Below are positions 25,045 through 33,941 of a stretch of 64,000 nt of DNA, one piece after another. Within the stretch, counting starts at the first letter, position 1. Every line of letters starts with the position of its first letter. The position numbers and the translations under genes are program-made. The notes beneath the pieces are model-generated. The model did not search any database, was not told the origin of the DNA, and worked only from the letters and a program-made list of their open reading frames with translations. The stretch is from Plantibacter auratus (GTDB lineage Bacteria; Actinomycetota; Actinomycetes; Actinomycetales; Microbacteriaceae). The stretch lies in contig NZ_JBOBFV010000002.1 of the NCBI RefSeq assembly GCF_050587365.1, forward strand, positions 1,151,553-1,215,552. The letters are read 5' to 3'.

Positions 25045-25488
25045 ATGGATCATGAAGACGCACAGGACCGCTTGAATCAGGCACGAGACGCCTCGCGCCG
25101 CGCCGCCCGCCAGGGAGCGCTCACCACCGCCATCCTCACCGCGGTACTCATCATCGCGCTCGGGGTCGTCGTCGACCTCGACATGGTCTGGCTGCTCGGA
25201 CTCGTCGCCATCGGGTTCGTCGCCCTGTCCCTCGCGCGCCCGGTGAAGCTCCGCCTCGACTGGTCGGACCGGACCGGCGTGCTGCTGCTCACCGCGAGTG
25301 GCGTGGCGGTCGCCGTGGTCTACGTCGTGACCCAGTGGATCGCCCGTTCCGCAGGCGTCTCCGTACCGAACACGGTGTCCGCGCTCGTCGCAGCCGTCGT
25401 CGTGTTCGCTGTCTGTCTGCCTGCACTGGTGCGCCTCGCGAACGGCTCCACGCCGCTCGGCGGACGGTCGGGGTCGCGCGATGCCTGA
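25045..25488 (+). CDS. Hypothetical membrane protein
   Basis: The 147-residue protein has four hydrophobic helices (about 25-43, 47-63, 75-98 and 108-130) after a charged N terminus (MDHEDAQDRLNQARDASRR). No family is recognised. The ATG at 25045 has GGAGG at ideal distance. The 3' end overlaps the next gene, a winged-helix regulator, by 8 nt, indicating an operon. Confidence 0.75.
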   Translation: MDHEDAQDRLNQARDASRRAARQGALTTAILTAVLIIALGVVVDLDMVWLLGLVAIGFVALSLARPVKLRLDWSDRTGVLLLTASGVAVAVVYVVTQWIARSAGVSVPNTVSALVAAVVVFAVCLPALVRLANGSTPLGGRSGSRDA

Positions 25489-25807
25489 CGGCGATGGAGC
25501 CGAGGACGCCGCGGTCAGTCGCCAGGCGCTGAACCCGCTCTTCCACGAGCCTGCCCGCCTCGCCCTGCTGTCCGCACTGGCGCCCGCCGAGTACACCGAC
25601 TTCGCCTCGCTCCTGCGCATCACCGGCGTCAGCAAGTCGGCGCTCTCGAAGCACCTCTCGGCGCTCGCCGACACCGGGGTGATCGAGGTCGGGAAGAGCG
25701 ACACGGACCGCCGCGGACGCCGTATCGCACTCACGACGGAGGGCCGGGTCGCCTTCGACTCCTATCTCGACGCCCTCGATGCCATCGTGCAGCGGGCGCG
25801 TCGGTGA
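25481..25807 (+). CDS. Winged-helix transcriptional regulator (MarR/ArsR-like)
   Basis: The 108-residue protein is a stand-alone winged helix: PLFHEPARLALLSAL leads into SLLRITGVSKSALSKHLSAL (residues ~40-59, the HTH) and the wing DTGVIEVGKSDTDRRGRRIALT. It matches the group of short regulators with a DNA-binding domain only (HTH_27-like). It overlaps the preceding membrane-protein gene by 8 nt, and the operon promoter carries a GTTTCC/GGAAAC palindrome that is its probable site. Confidence 0.85.
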   Translation: MPDGDGAEDAAVSRQALNPLFHEPARLALLSALAPAEYTDFASLLRITGVSKSALSKHLSALADTGVIEVGKSDTDRRGRRIALTTEGRVAFDSYLDALDAIVQRARR

Positions 25808-25926
25808 CGCGGGGTCTTCCAGCGGCGGGCGGCGCTCATGGTTCGGCACCGGACTTCCGACGGACGTCGCAACGAGGCGTGACCCGCCCGACCTACGGTG
25901 GAAGCAGACCATCGGAAGGGGGCGCG

Positions 25927-27063
25927 ATGCGAGCGACACCTGCTGGAGAGCGTCTGTCGATCGGGATCGTGGGCGGCTCCCTCGGTGGCCTGTTCGCGGC
26001 TTCCCTCCTCACGCGTCGCGGACATCGTGTGACGGTCTTCGAGCGGTCCCGGACCGGGCTCGAACGGCGCGGCGCGGGGCTCGTCGCCCAGCAGGAGCTC
26101 TACGACCTGCTGCACGCGGTGGGCCGTGACGCCGAGGCCCGCGTCGGCGTGGTCGCCACCGATCGCATCACCCTCGCTCGAGACGGCCGGGTCCTGACGA
26201 GCGACCCCACACCGCAGATCCAAGTCTCCTGGGACCACACCTACTCGGTCTTCCGTAGCCTTATCCCGCCCGAGGGGTACCGGCTCGGACAGGCAGTCGC
26301 CACCGTGCGCGACCGCGACGAGGGTGCCACCGTCGAGACGGCGACGGGGGAGCTGCACGAGTTCGACCTCGTCGTCGGCGCCGACGGACTCCGTTCCGTC
26401 ACCAGGCATGCCGTCGCCCCCGACGACGACCGCAACCGGTACGCCGGGTACATCACCTGGCGCGGCCTCATCCCCGAAGCCGAGCTCCCAGCCGCCGCAC
26501 GCACCTTGCTCGGACGTTTCGCCTTCTACTCCGGTCCCGAGGTGCACATGCTCGGGTACCTCGTCCCCGGCGCGGACGGAGAGACCGAGCCCGGCGCACG
26601 CCGCTACAGCTGGGTCTGGTACCGCAGCATGTCCGAGCACGAACTCTCCGACCTCATGCGGCTGACGCACCGGCCGGCCGGGAGCTCCTCGACCGCGCCC
26701 GGCGACCTGCCGAACGAGCTCCGCGAACGACTCCTCGCCGAGGCGGAGCAGCTCCTCCCACCGCCGTTCGCCGCAGCGGTGGCAGCCGAGCCGCGCCCAT
26801 TCATGCAGGCGATCTACGACTACGTGTCGCCGCGCATGACGAGCGGTCGCATCGCGCTGCTCGGAGACGCTGCAGCCGTGGTCCGCCCGCACACCGCCAG
26901 GGGAGCCGCCAAAGCGGCCGGCGATGCACTCGCGCTCGCCGCGGGCCTGGACCTGGGGCTCGGTGTCGACGCGGCACTCTCGCAGTACGAGGCCGAGCGG
27001 CTCCCGATCGCGCGAGCGATCAGCGACTACGGCCGCCGCATCGCCCGTTCCCTGCAGCTCTGA
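25927..27063 (+). CDS. FAD-dependent monooxygenase (group A)
   Basis: The 378-residue flavoprotein has GIVGGSLGGLFAASLLTRRG (Rossmann, residues ~13-32), the DG motif VVGADGLRSVTR (~151-162) and the second FAD motif LLGDAAAVVRPHTARGAAKA (~314-333). The group hydroxylates aromatic or heteroaromatic rings with NAD(P)H; the middle part resembles 2,6-dihydroxypyridine 3-hydroxylase-like enzymes, but the substrate is unproven. The start at 25927 is supported by AAGGGGG. It is 27 nt upstream of the zinc-finger gene. Confidence 0.85.
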   Translation: MRATPAGERLSIGIVGGSLGGLFAASLLTRRGHRVTVFERSRTGLERRGAGLVAQQELYDLLHAVGRDAEARVGVVATDRITLARDGRVLTSDPTPQIQVSWDHTYSVFRSLIPPEGYRLGQAVATVRDRDEGATVETATGELHEFDLVVGADGLRSVTRHAVAPDDDRNRYAGYITWRGLIPEAELPAAARTLLGRFAFYSGPEVHMLGYLVPGADGETEPGARRYSWVWYRSMSEHELSDLMRLTHRPAGSSSTAPGDLPNELRERLLAEAEQLLPPPFAAAVAAEPRPFMQAIYDYVSPRMTSGRIALLGDAAAVVRPHTARGAAKAAGDALALAAGLDLGLGVDAALSQYEAERLPIARAISDYGRRIARSLQL

Positions 27064-27090
27064 CCGCACACTCATCAGGAAGAGAACACC

Positions 27091-27444
27091 ATGGACGACG
27101 TCGAGCAGTACATCAAGCCGGACGTCCCGCCGTCCGGGCCCGGTTGCGTCGAGTGCGAGGCGACCGACAGCTGGTGGCTGCATCTCCGCCGCTGCACGTT
27201 CTGCGGGCACATCGGATGCTGCGACGACTCTCTGAACAAGCATGCGACGAAGCACGCGACCACCACCGGTCATCGCGTGATCCGCAGCTACGAGCCGGGT
27301 GAGGACTGGTTCTACGACTATGGCACGGAGGAGTCGTTCGTCGGTCCGACCCTCGCGCCCCCGATCAGTCACCCACGCTCGCAGACGGTCCCCGGGCCGC
27401 ACGATCGTGTCCCCGCCCAGTGGGAACGACTCCTCGGTTCATGA
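27091..27444 (+). CDS. UBP-type zinc-finger protein
   Basis: The 117-residue protein has the Zf-UBP ligand set: C19-x2-C22, C35-x2-C38, C43/C44, and H51, H55 and H61 (in KHATKHATTTGH), in the order seen in eukaryotic USP zinc fingers. Bacterial members lack ubiquitin targets and their role is unclear; they often pair with a TrxB-like flavoprotein, as here. The ATG has GGAAGAG upstream. The stop overlaps the next gene's start (ATGA), so the two proteins probably work together. Confidence 0.85.
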   Translation: MDDVEQYIKPDVPPSGPGCVECEATDSWWLHLRRCTFCGHIGCCDDSLNKHATKHATTTGHRVIRSYEPGEDWFYDYGTEESFVGPTLAPPISHPRSQTVPGPHDRVPAQWERLLGS

Positions 27445-28700
27445 CCGTCGTCGGGGAGGTGGTGATCGCACCACTGCTCGTGTTCGAGCGGTCCTTCGGT
27501 CGCGAGGCCTTCGCGATCCGTGACTACCTCACCCGCAGCGGTGTCCCGTTCCAGACGGTGGTCGTCGAGACGGACGAGGACTGTCGGACGCAGCTCGGTT
27601 CGGGTCTGGCGGAGGCCTGCCTTCCCGTCGTCGCCTTCCCCGACGGCACCCGGCTCGCCGACCCGACGCCCGCGCAGATCGCCGAACACTTCGGCTGGAT
27701 CAAGCGACCGCAACGCAGCGAGTACGACGTCCTCGTCTACGGCGCCGGACCGGCCGGCCTCTCCGCCGCGGTCTATGCGGCGTCCGAGGGACTCGATGTC
27801 GCGGTGGTCGAACGGGACGCCGTCGGTGGTCAGGCAGGATCCAGCAGCCTCATCGAGAACTACCTCGGCTTCGCGCACGGCATCTCCGGTGCGGCCCTCG
27901 CGGAACAGGCTCGTCGACAGGCGATCGCGTTCGGCGCGGAACTGCTCGTCATGCGTCACAGCCTGAGCCGGAGCTTCGGCGACCATCACATGCAGGCCGA
28001 GCTCGCGGACGGCTCGCGACTCTCCGCGCGGGCGGTCGTCTGCGCGACGGGGGTGCAGTGGCGTCGCCTCGGCTTGCCGAAGGAAGAGGAGCTGGAGGGC
28101 TCCGGCGTCTACTACGGCGCCGGCACGAGCGAGGCGTCCTCGTGCGTCGGCGAGCACGTCTACATCGTGGGCGGTGCGAACTCGGCGGGCCAGGCGGCGA
28201 TGAACCTTGCCGCGCACGCTGAGCGGGTCACCGTCCTCGTCCGCGGGCACTCCCTCTCGTCGACGATGTCGACCTACCTCCTGCGGCGACTGCTCGCGGC
28301 TCCCAATGTCGAGATCCTCGTGGACACGACGGTCACCGCGCTCCACGGCGAGGACCGCCTCCGCGGCCTGACCATCGACTCGGCGGGGACGACGACCGAC
28401 GTGCCGGCATCGCGCCTGTTCATCTGCATCGGCGGGAGCCCAAACACCGCCTGGGCCCGCGACTCCGCGGTCGCGCTGGACCCTCGCGGCTTCCTGCTCA
28501 CCGGAGGCGACCTGCTGCCGGAGCACCTGTCGGCGTGGCCACTCCGCCGTCAGCCCCTGCACCTCGAGACGAACCAGCCCGGCGTGTTCGCGGCCGGTGA
28601 CGTCCGCGCCAACTCCATCAAGCGGGTCGCGTCGGCCGTCGGCGAGGGGGCGATGGCGGTCTCCCTCGTCCATCGCTACCTCGCCGAGACGTTCGGGTAG
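27441..28700 (+). CDS. TrxB-like FAD oxidoreductase lacking the CxxC, with an N-terminal extension
   Basis: The 419-residue protein has two parts. Residues ~1-90 form a small alpha/beta extension ending with LPVVAFPDGTRLADPT, reminiscent of a glutaredoxin-like domain without its cysteines. Residues ~95-419 are a thioredoxin-reductase-like module: GAGPAG at 101-106, YIVGGANSAGQAA for NAD(P) around 243-255, and GVFAAGDVR near the end. The redox disulfide CATC of TrxB is absent; the aligned region reads SEASSC. It therefore cannot act as a thioredoxin reductase. It is translationally coupled to the UBP zinc-finger gene. Confidence 0.85.
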   Translation: MTVVGEVVIAPLLVFERSFGREAFAIRDYLTRSGVPFQTVVVETDEDCRTQLGSGLAEACLPVVAFPDGTRLADPTPAQIAEHFGWIKRPQRSEYDVLVYGAGPAGLSAAVYAASEGLDVAVVERDAVGGQAGSSSLIENYLGFAHGISGAALAEQARRQAIAFGAELLVMRHSLSRSFGDHHMQAELADGSRLSARAVVCATGVQWRRLGLPKEEELEGSGVYYGAGTSEASSCVGEHVYIVGGANSAGQAAMNLAAHAERVTVLVRGHSLSSTMSTYLLRRLLAAPNVEILVDTTVTALHGEDRLRGLTIDSAGTTTDVPASRLFICIGGSPNTAWARDSAVALDPRGFLLTGGDLLPEHLSAWPLRRQPLHLETNQPGVFAAGDVRANSIKRVASAVGEGAMAVSLVHRYLAETFG

Positions 28701-28740
28701 GTCGAAGCGACACCGCCCGCTCAGTGGCAGCCGGGCCCGG

Positions 28741-29961
28741 TCAGCGGCGTCCGGCCGCTCGGCGGGTCATCGCGACACCGGCGAGCACCGTCGTCACCAG
28801 TACGAGCGAGACGAAGATCAGCAGCACGTCGATCTCCGGTGCGAAGGTGAGGGCGAAGCCGATGGCCAGCACCGGGAGGGCGAGGCCGCAGTAGGCGATC
28901 AGGAACACGAGCGACAGCGTCTCGCCCCGGCGGGCGGGGTCGGCGAGCGATCCGGCGGTCGCGATCGCCGACTTGAACAGAACGCCGACACCGAGTCCGG
29001 CGATGACACCGCCGACGAGGAAGACACCCAGCTGCGGCAGGACCGCGCCCGCGGCGACCGCAGCGAGTCCGACACCGCAGCTGACGGTCGCGATCAGGAG
29101 CTGGCGCTGCAACGGGAGTCGAGCGAGCAGCACCTGACCGAGCGCGGCGGCTCCGAACACGGAGAACGTCGTCACACCGGCGAGCAGGTGGTCGGGTGCG
29201 TCGAAGGTGCCGATGAGGATGGTGGGTGCGAGTGAGGTGAACAGGCCGAGGAGCGCGAAGCCGGCGAAGGCACCGAACCCGGCAGCGATGAACGCCCCGC
29301 GGGACGACGCCGGGACCGCGAGGCGCTGTGGTCGGTAGCGCCTCCGTGGTTCGCTCTGCTCGACGGTCTCGGGCACGGAGACCATGACGATCGCGGCGAC
29401 GACGAGCGCGACGAGGAACACCGCGTGCGGGAGCACGAGCGGGTTCGGGAGGAACTCGGCGAAGAGTCCACCGATGAGCGGTCCGAGGGCGAGACCGCCC
29501 AGGTTGCTGGCTCCGGCGACCGATGCCGCGACGATCGAGTTCTCGTCGGGCCGCGCGACCGCGCGCAGCTCGCCGAGGTGCGCGGTCGCCGTCGCGGTGA
29601 GCACACCGATGCTGACGCCGTTGACGACCCGCGCGACGATCAACCCCTCGACGCTGCTCCACAGGAGGAACAGCACTGCCGACAGCGCCGAGATCAGGAT
29701 CGCGATGAGCAGCATCCGCCGCCGCCCGACCCAGTCGCTGATGTGACCGACGAAGAAGAGGCTGAACACGACGCCGACGGCGTAGGCGGCGAAGATGACG
29801 GTGATCGTCGAGACGGGGAACCCGTCCCTCGCCTGGTACAGCGCGTACAGCGGGGTCGGGACGGTCGAGTAGGCCATCACCAGCAGGAACGTGGTGGCGA
29901 CGATCCAGAATCCGGCACCGTGGGAGACGCGGGATCGGGTCGAAACAGTGGAGGTCGTCAT
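28741..29961 (-). CDS. MFS transporter
   Basis: The 406-residue protein has twelve predicted helices and the MFS loop GHISDWVGRRRML between helices 2 and 3. The STVPTPLYALYQ segment in helix 1 is typical of DHA1-like drug or sugar exporters of actinobacteria. It lies 31 nt downstream of an SDR gene on the same strand, so the two form a small operon facing a GlxA-type regulator; the cargo may be the SDR's substrate or product. Confidence 0.85.
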   Translation of the reverse strand: MTTSTVSTRSRVSHGAGFWIVATTFLLVMAYSTVPTPLYALYQARDGFPVSTITVIFAAYAVGVVFSLFFVGHISDWVGRRRMLLIAILISALSAVLFLLWSSVEGLIVARVVNGVSIGVLTATATAHLGELRAVARPDENSIVAASVAGASNLGGLALGPLIGGLFAEFLPNPLVLPHAVFLVALVVAAIVMVSVPETVEQSEPRRRYRPQRLAVPASSRGAFIAAGFGAFAGFALLGLFTSLAPTILIGTFDAPDHLLAGVTTFSVFGAAALGQVLLARLPLQRQLLIATVSCGVGLAAVAAGAVLPQLGVFLVGGVIAGLGVGVLFKSAIATAGSLADPARRGETLSLVFLIAYCGLALPVLAIGFALTFAPEIDVLLIFVSLVLVTTVLAGVAMTRRAAGRR

Positions 29962-29992
29962 CGGGTCGCTCGGCTCTCGATCGGTGTCGACG

Positions 29993-30808
29993 TCAGGGCA
30001 GGATCGAGTCGACGTAGCCGCCGTCGACCCGGAGCGCGCCGCCCGTGGTGCCGGACGCGAGCGGCGAGGCGAGGTACACCACGAGGTTGGCGATCTCGAT
30101 CGGCTCGAGGAGGCGGCCGATCAGCGACTGCGGGCGATGCAGACGCATGAACTCCCGCTGGGCGTCGTCCCACTCGAGCTCGTCGCCGACGAGCTGCCGG
30201 ACGAAGGTCTCCACGCCCGGCGTGTGGGTGGGGCCGGCGATCACCGAGTTCACCGTCACGCCCGTCCCTGCGGCGGCCTTCGCGAAGCCGCGGCTCACCG
30301 CGAGGAGTGCGGTCTTCGACATGCCGTAGTGGATCATCTCCTCGGGGATGACCACGGCGGAGTCGCTGGCGATGTTGACGACACGACCCCAGCCGCGACC
30401 GGACATGCCGGGGAGCAGGAGCCGGGTGAGGCGAGCGGCCGACAGCACGTTGACCTCGAACATCGACCGCCACTGCTCGTCGGTGATGTCCAGCGGCGGT
30501 ACGGCCTCGAAGACACCGAGGTTGTTGACGAGGATGTCGACCTGGCCGGCCTCAGCGACGAGCCGTTCGGCCCCCTCCCGGGTGGTCGCGTCGGCGGTGA
30601 TCCCCCGAACAGACTCGACCGATTCGGTGTCGAGCGAGAGGACGGCGGCCTCGAGGCGATCGGCGTCGCGGCCGTTGACGATGACGTCCGCCCCCGCCTC
30701 GACGAGCCGCGCGGCGATGGCGTAGCCGATCCCGCTCGTCGAGCCGGTCACCAGCGCGGTGCGATGGGTGAGGTCGAGGGGGATGGTCCCCGCGCGTTCG
30801 AGTCGCAT
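29993..30808 (-). CDS. Short-chain dehydrogenase/reductase
   Basis: The 271-residue classical SDR has TGSTSGIG (residues ~19-26), NNLG, and the YGMSK catalytic pair (Tyr~164, Lys~168); NGRDADR after beta-2 favours NADP(H). It is clearly related to the SDR at 9151-9942 (shared IHYG, AGPT/GGPT and YLASPLAS). It begins an operon with the MFS gene and is divergent from a GlxA/AraC regulator. The ATG is preceded by AAGGAGA. Confidence 0.9.
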   Translation of the reverse strand: MRLERAGTIPLDLTHRTALVTGSTSGIGYAIAARLVEAGADVIVNGRDADRLEAAVLSLDTESVESVRGITADATTREGAERLVAEAGQVDILVNNLGVFEAVPPLDITDEQWRSMFEVNVLSAARLTRLLLPGMSGRGWGRVVNIASDSAVVIPEEMIHYGMSKTALLAVSRGFAKAAAGTGVTVNSVIAGPTHTPGVETFVRQLVGDELEWDDAQREFMRLHRPQSLIGRLLEPIEIANLVVYLASPLASGTTGGALRVDGGYVDSILP

Positions 30809-30982
30809 GAGCGGATCTCCTTGGGCGTCGTGGAGTGGATGGGTCGGATCCCAGGCGGCGGGCCGGTCCGACCGAGGCTACGCCGACGCCGGGCCGGAGT
30901 CTTCGGACGTTCGTCGGCGGCAGGTGCGACAGAAGTCGAATCCGACGTTGGCCGGGGCGCTCTCGTCGGGCAGGATGTGGGG

Positions 30983-32062
30983 ATGAGCCCGCCCCAGCAG
31001 GAGCCAGGACCACAGCCCATCCTCGGAGGACCCACGCGACGACGCCGCGTCGGGATCTTCCTGTTCGACCAGGTGAAGACGCTCGACTTCGTGGGCCCCG
31101 CCGAGGTGTTCACCGAGGCGAACCAGCGGGTCGACGGCTACGACGTCCGGTTCTTCTCCCACGACGGCCAGGACGTGGTCACCTCGATGGGACTCCGGGT
31201 CGGCGTGGACGCCGCCGCGGCCGACAGCGGCCCGCTCGACCTCGTGATCGTCCCGGGGAGCGAGTCCGCACCACAGGTGTACCGCCCGGAGGAGGTGCAG
31301 CGTGCGGTCCGCCTCCTCGCGGCCCGAGCCGAGCGGGTGGCATCGATCTGTAGCGGCGCGTTCGCCCTCGCGGTCACGGGTCTCCTCGACGGCAAGTCGG
31401 CGACGACCCACTGGAAGTTCACCGGCGCGCTCGCCACCGCCTACCCTTCCATCGACGTCCGCCCCGACTCGATCTTCGTCCGCGACGGCGACACCTACTC
31501 CTCGGCCGGGGTCGCCGCCGGGATCGACCTCGCGCTCGCGATCGTGGAGGAGGACCACGGTGCGGATGTCGCACGCTCCATCGCGCAGTTGCTGCTCGTC
31601 TACATGCGCAGGTCCGGCGGCCAGTCGCAGTTCTCCGCCTCCGTCCGCGCGAAGCCGGCGCGGACCTCGATCGCGAAGGCCGTCGCGGACTACATCCACG
31701 GCGATCCGACCCGGGCGGGATCGTTGGCCGACATCGCCGCACACGCGAACGTCGGCGTCCGCCACCTCAACCGGGTCATCCGGGACGAGCTCGGCATGAC
31801 GCCCATCCAGTACGTCGGCTCGCTCCGACTCGACGTCGCGCTCGGCATGCTGGAAGCCGGGGACACGGTGGGGCAGGTCGCCGCTGCCGCCGGGTACGCC
31901 AGTCCGATCGCCTTCCGCCGTGCGTTCGCGGCACGGTACAACACGACGCCCTCCGAGTACCAGCGACGGTTCCGCACGACGGGTGTCGGCGTGGCCGAGG
32001 CGTCTCTGCGGACCCGGTCGCCCCTGGCCGATCCGATCGACGGAGCCGTGTCGCCGCGCTAA
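30983..32062 (+). CDS. GlxA-family AraC transcriptional regulator
   Basis: The 359-residue protein joins an N-terminal DJ-1/PfpI-like domain (residues ~23-190, with VASICSGAFALA at the nucleophile-elbow position, Cys~123) to a C-terminal AraC HTH pair (~230-330, SLADIAAHANVGVRHLNRVI and QVAAAAGYASPIAFRRAF). This is the GlxA/CdhR type. It is divergent from the SDR-MFS operon, its probable target. CAGGAT lies six bases before the ATG and there is no Shine-Dalgarno. The stop overlaps the convergent encapsulin stop by 4 nt. Confidence 0.9.
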   Translation: MSPPQQEPGPQPILGGPTRRRRVGIFLFDQVKTLDFVGPAEVFTEANQRVDGYDVRFFSHDGQDVVTSMGLRVGVDAAAADSGPLDLVIVPGSESAPQVYRPEEVQRAVRLLAARAERVASICSGAFALAVTGLLDGKSATTHWKFTGALATAYPSIDVRPDSIFVRDGDTYSSAGVAAGIDLALAIVEEDHGADVARSIAQLLLVYMRRSGGQSQFSASVRAKPARTSIAKAVADYIHGDPTRAGSLADIAAHANVGVRHLNRVIRDELGMTPIQYVGSLRLDVALGMLEAGDTVGQVAAAAGYASPIAFRRAFAARYNTTPSEYQRRFRTTGVGVAEASLRTRSPLADPIDGAVSPR

Positions 32063-32868
32063 CGGATCGCGACGGCAGCCTCTGGCGTCACGACGCGGAA
32101 GCTGAAGCTCTCCTCCAGATAGAGGCTCACCGACTCGGCCGAGTGCGCCGCATAGCCGAGGGCGATGTCCTGACCGGATTCGAACAGGAAGTCGCCGCCG
32201 CGTCGGCTGAGGACGACGGCTCCCTCGATACCGGGCGTCCAGACGATCTCCCCGCCGAGGATCGCCTCGATGTGCGAGGACAGCCGCGCACCACCGCTGT
32301 CGTTGCCGCCCGTGACCGACACCCAGCCCGGTGCGTCGATGGCCAGGGCGTAGGGGCCACCGACCCCGGCCCGCGCGAGCGTCTCGACCGCCGTGGCGAC
32401 CACCTGTGCGAACCGCGTCGGGTCGTCGTCCCGCGTCAGCGGTGGGTGCGGCGAGGCAGCCGTCGCACCCGTGTACCCGGCCGCGGACCAGCCGGACAGG
32501 ATCGCCGCGTTCTCCACCGTGGACAAGCGGGTGACCGCGTCGTCGAGCGGGGAGAGGTCCACGTCGAGTGCGCCTCTCGCCGCGCTGTCCAGCTCGCTGC
32601 GCATGAGCGCGAAGTCGGCACGCACCTCCGTCAGGGGCAGCGACGCACGCTGTCGGGCGATCACCCCGTCCATCGGGGCGTCGACGACCGCGCCGACACG
32701 GCCGATGTCGGTGGAGGAGTGCTCCCAACCCAGCGGGCCGGCGAAGTCGACCACCCGTCGGCCGCCGAGGACCGGGGTGAGGCGCGCACGGGCCTCGTCG
32801 TCGAGCATCTGCCAGGTTTCATCGGTGATCGGCGCGAGGTGTCGGAAGAGATGGTTGTTCACGGTCAC
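32059..32868 (-). CDS. Family 1 encapsulin shell protein
   Basis: The 269-residue protein has the encapsulin hallmarks from the start: HLFRHLAPITDETWQMLDDE, then RRVVDFAGPLGWEHSSTDIG and, near the C terminus, DIALGYAAHSAESVSLYLEE. The HK97-like shell of this family self-assembles into a T=1 nanocompartment around a cargo enzyme. The gene overlaps the end of the DyP-peroxidase gene by 4 nt, and that enzyme carries a canonical C-terminal cargo-loading peptide. Expression is therefore coupled to cargo. Confidence 0.95.
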   Translation of the reverse strand: MTVNNHLFRHLAPITDETWQMLDDEARARLTPVLGGRRVVDFAGPLGWEHSSTDIGRVGAVVDAPMDGVIARQRASLPLTEVRADFALMRSELDSAARGALDVDLSPLDDAVTRLSTVENAAILSGWSAAGYTGATAASPHPPLTRDDDPTRFAQVVATAVETLARAGVGGPYALAIDAPGWVSVTGGNDSGGARLSSHIEAILGGEIVWTPGIEGAVVLSRRGGDFLFESGQDIALGYAAHSAESVSLYLEESFSFRVVTPEAAVAIR

Positions 32869-33932
32869 GTCCTTTCGGGAGCGGTTTGGAGCGAGCCGAG
32901 ACCGAGGGAACCGTCGGCGGGCTCGGGCGGCGAGGCAGGGATGACGGCGCTCGCCGGATCAGCGGGGCCGGACGGGGCCGGATCGTCGTCCATCGCCTCG
33001 AGGAACGCGGCGCTCGGAGCGAAGAACACGGAGCCGGTCCGGGCGGTCGAGAAGTCGAGGAGTCGGTCGTGGAGTCCCGGTGGGTCACCGATGAACATGC
33101 GCTCGAGCATCCGCTCGATGACCCAGAGCCGTCGGGCGTACCCGATGAAGTAGGTGCCGAACTCGCCGCCGGCCGGGCTCCCGAACGGCATGTTGTCGCG
33201 GAGGATGTCGTGCTCGGCACCGTCGACGACGATCGTGGACAGGGTCTTGTGCGACTTCTGGCCGGTCTCCGCATCGTCGAGTTCGACGTTGTCGGCCTTC
33301 GTGCGGCCGATGATCGCCTCCTGCTGTTCCGTGGTGAGCGCGCGCCAGCGGTCGAGCGGATGCGTGTACTTCTGCACCACGACGTAGCTGCCACCGGCGA
33401 AGGCCGGGTCCTCGTCACCGACGATCGTGGCGTCGGGAAGGTCCTGCCCGACGGGGTTCGCCGTGCCGTCGACGAAGCCGAGCAGGTCACGGACGTCGAA
33501 GTACCGGAAGCCGACCGTCTCGTCCACGACCTCGACGGCGTCGCCGAGCAGGTCCAGGAGCTGCCGCTCGAACTCGAAGCACAGATCGCGTCTCGCGGCA
33601 CGGATGTGGAGCAGGACGTCGCCGGGCGTGGAGGGTGCGGTATGCCGGTCGCCGACGACCGCGGAGAAGACATGGAGCTCCCTCGGCGCGGGACCGCGGG
33701 TGAGCTCGCTCCAGACGCGCGCGCCGATCCCGACGGTGCAGGAGAGGGCGGCGTGGAGGTCGCGGAAGGCGACGTTCTTCAGGACGTCGGCGACACCCGC
33801 CAGGGTGCTGCGGACGGTGTCGATCGCGCCGACAGCGTCGCGCACGGTGAGCACGAGGAAGACGGCGGTCCCGCTGAGCGGCGCGTCCACGGCCTGAGGC
33901 TCGATCGGGACGCGTCGCGCCGAACTGGTCAC
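32865..33932 (-). CDS. DyP-type peroxidase with encapsulin cargo-loading peptide
   Basis: The 355-residue heme peroxidase contains the GxxDG motif GFVDGTANP (Asp155), the probable proximal His in KSHKT (His228), and RDNMPFG with the distal Arg245. After the catalytic domain (to ~315) comes a Pro/Ala-rich linker, then DGSLGLGSL at residues 340-348, nearly identical to the known DGSLGIGSL cargo-loading peptide. The enzyme should be packaged in the encapsulin made by the next gene. The GTG start follows GGAGGGCGAC. It is 9 nt after the PucR-type regulator gene. Confidence 0.95.
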   Translation of the reverse strand: MTSSARRVPIEPQAVDAPLSGTAVFLVLTVRDAVGAIDTVRSTLAGVADVLKNVAFRDLHAALSCTVGIGARVWSELTRGPAPRELHVFSAVVGDRHTAPSTPGDVLLHIRAARRDLCFEFERQLLDLLGDAVEVVDETVGFRYFDVRDLLGFVDGTANPVGQDLPDATIVGDEDPAFAGGSYVVVQKYTHPLDRWRALTTEQQEAIIGRTKADNVELDDAETGQKSHKTLSTIVVDGAEHDILRDNMPFGSPAGGEFGTYFIGYARRLWVIERMLERMFIGDPPGLHDRLLDFSTARTGSVFFAPSAAFLEAMDDDPAPSGPADPASAVIPASPPEPADGSLGLGSLQTAPERT

Positions 33933-33941
33933 GTCGCCCTC

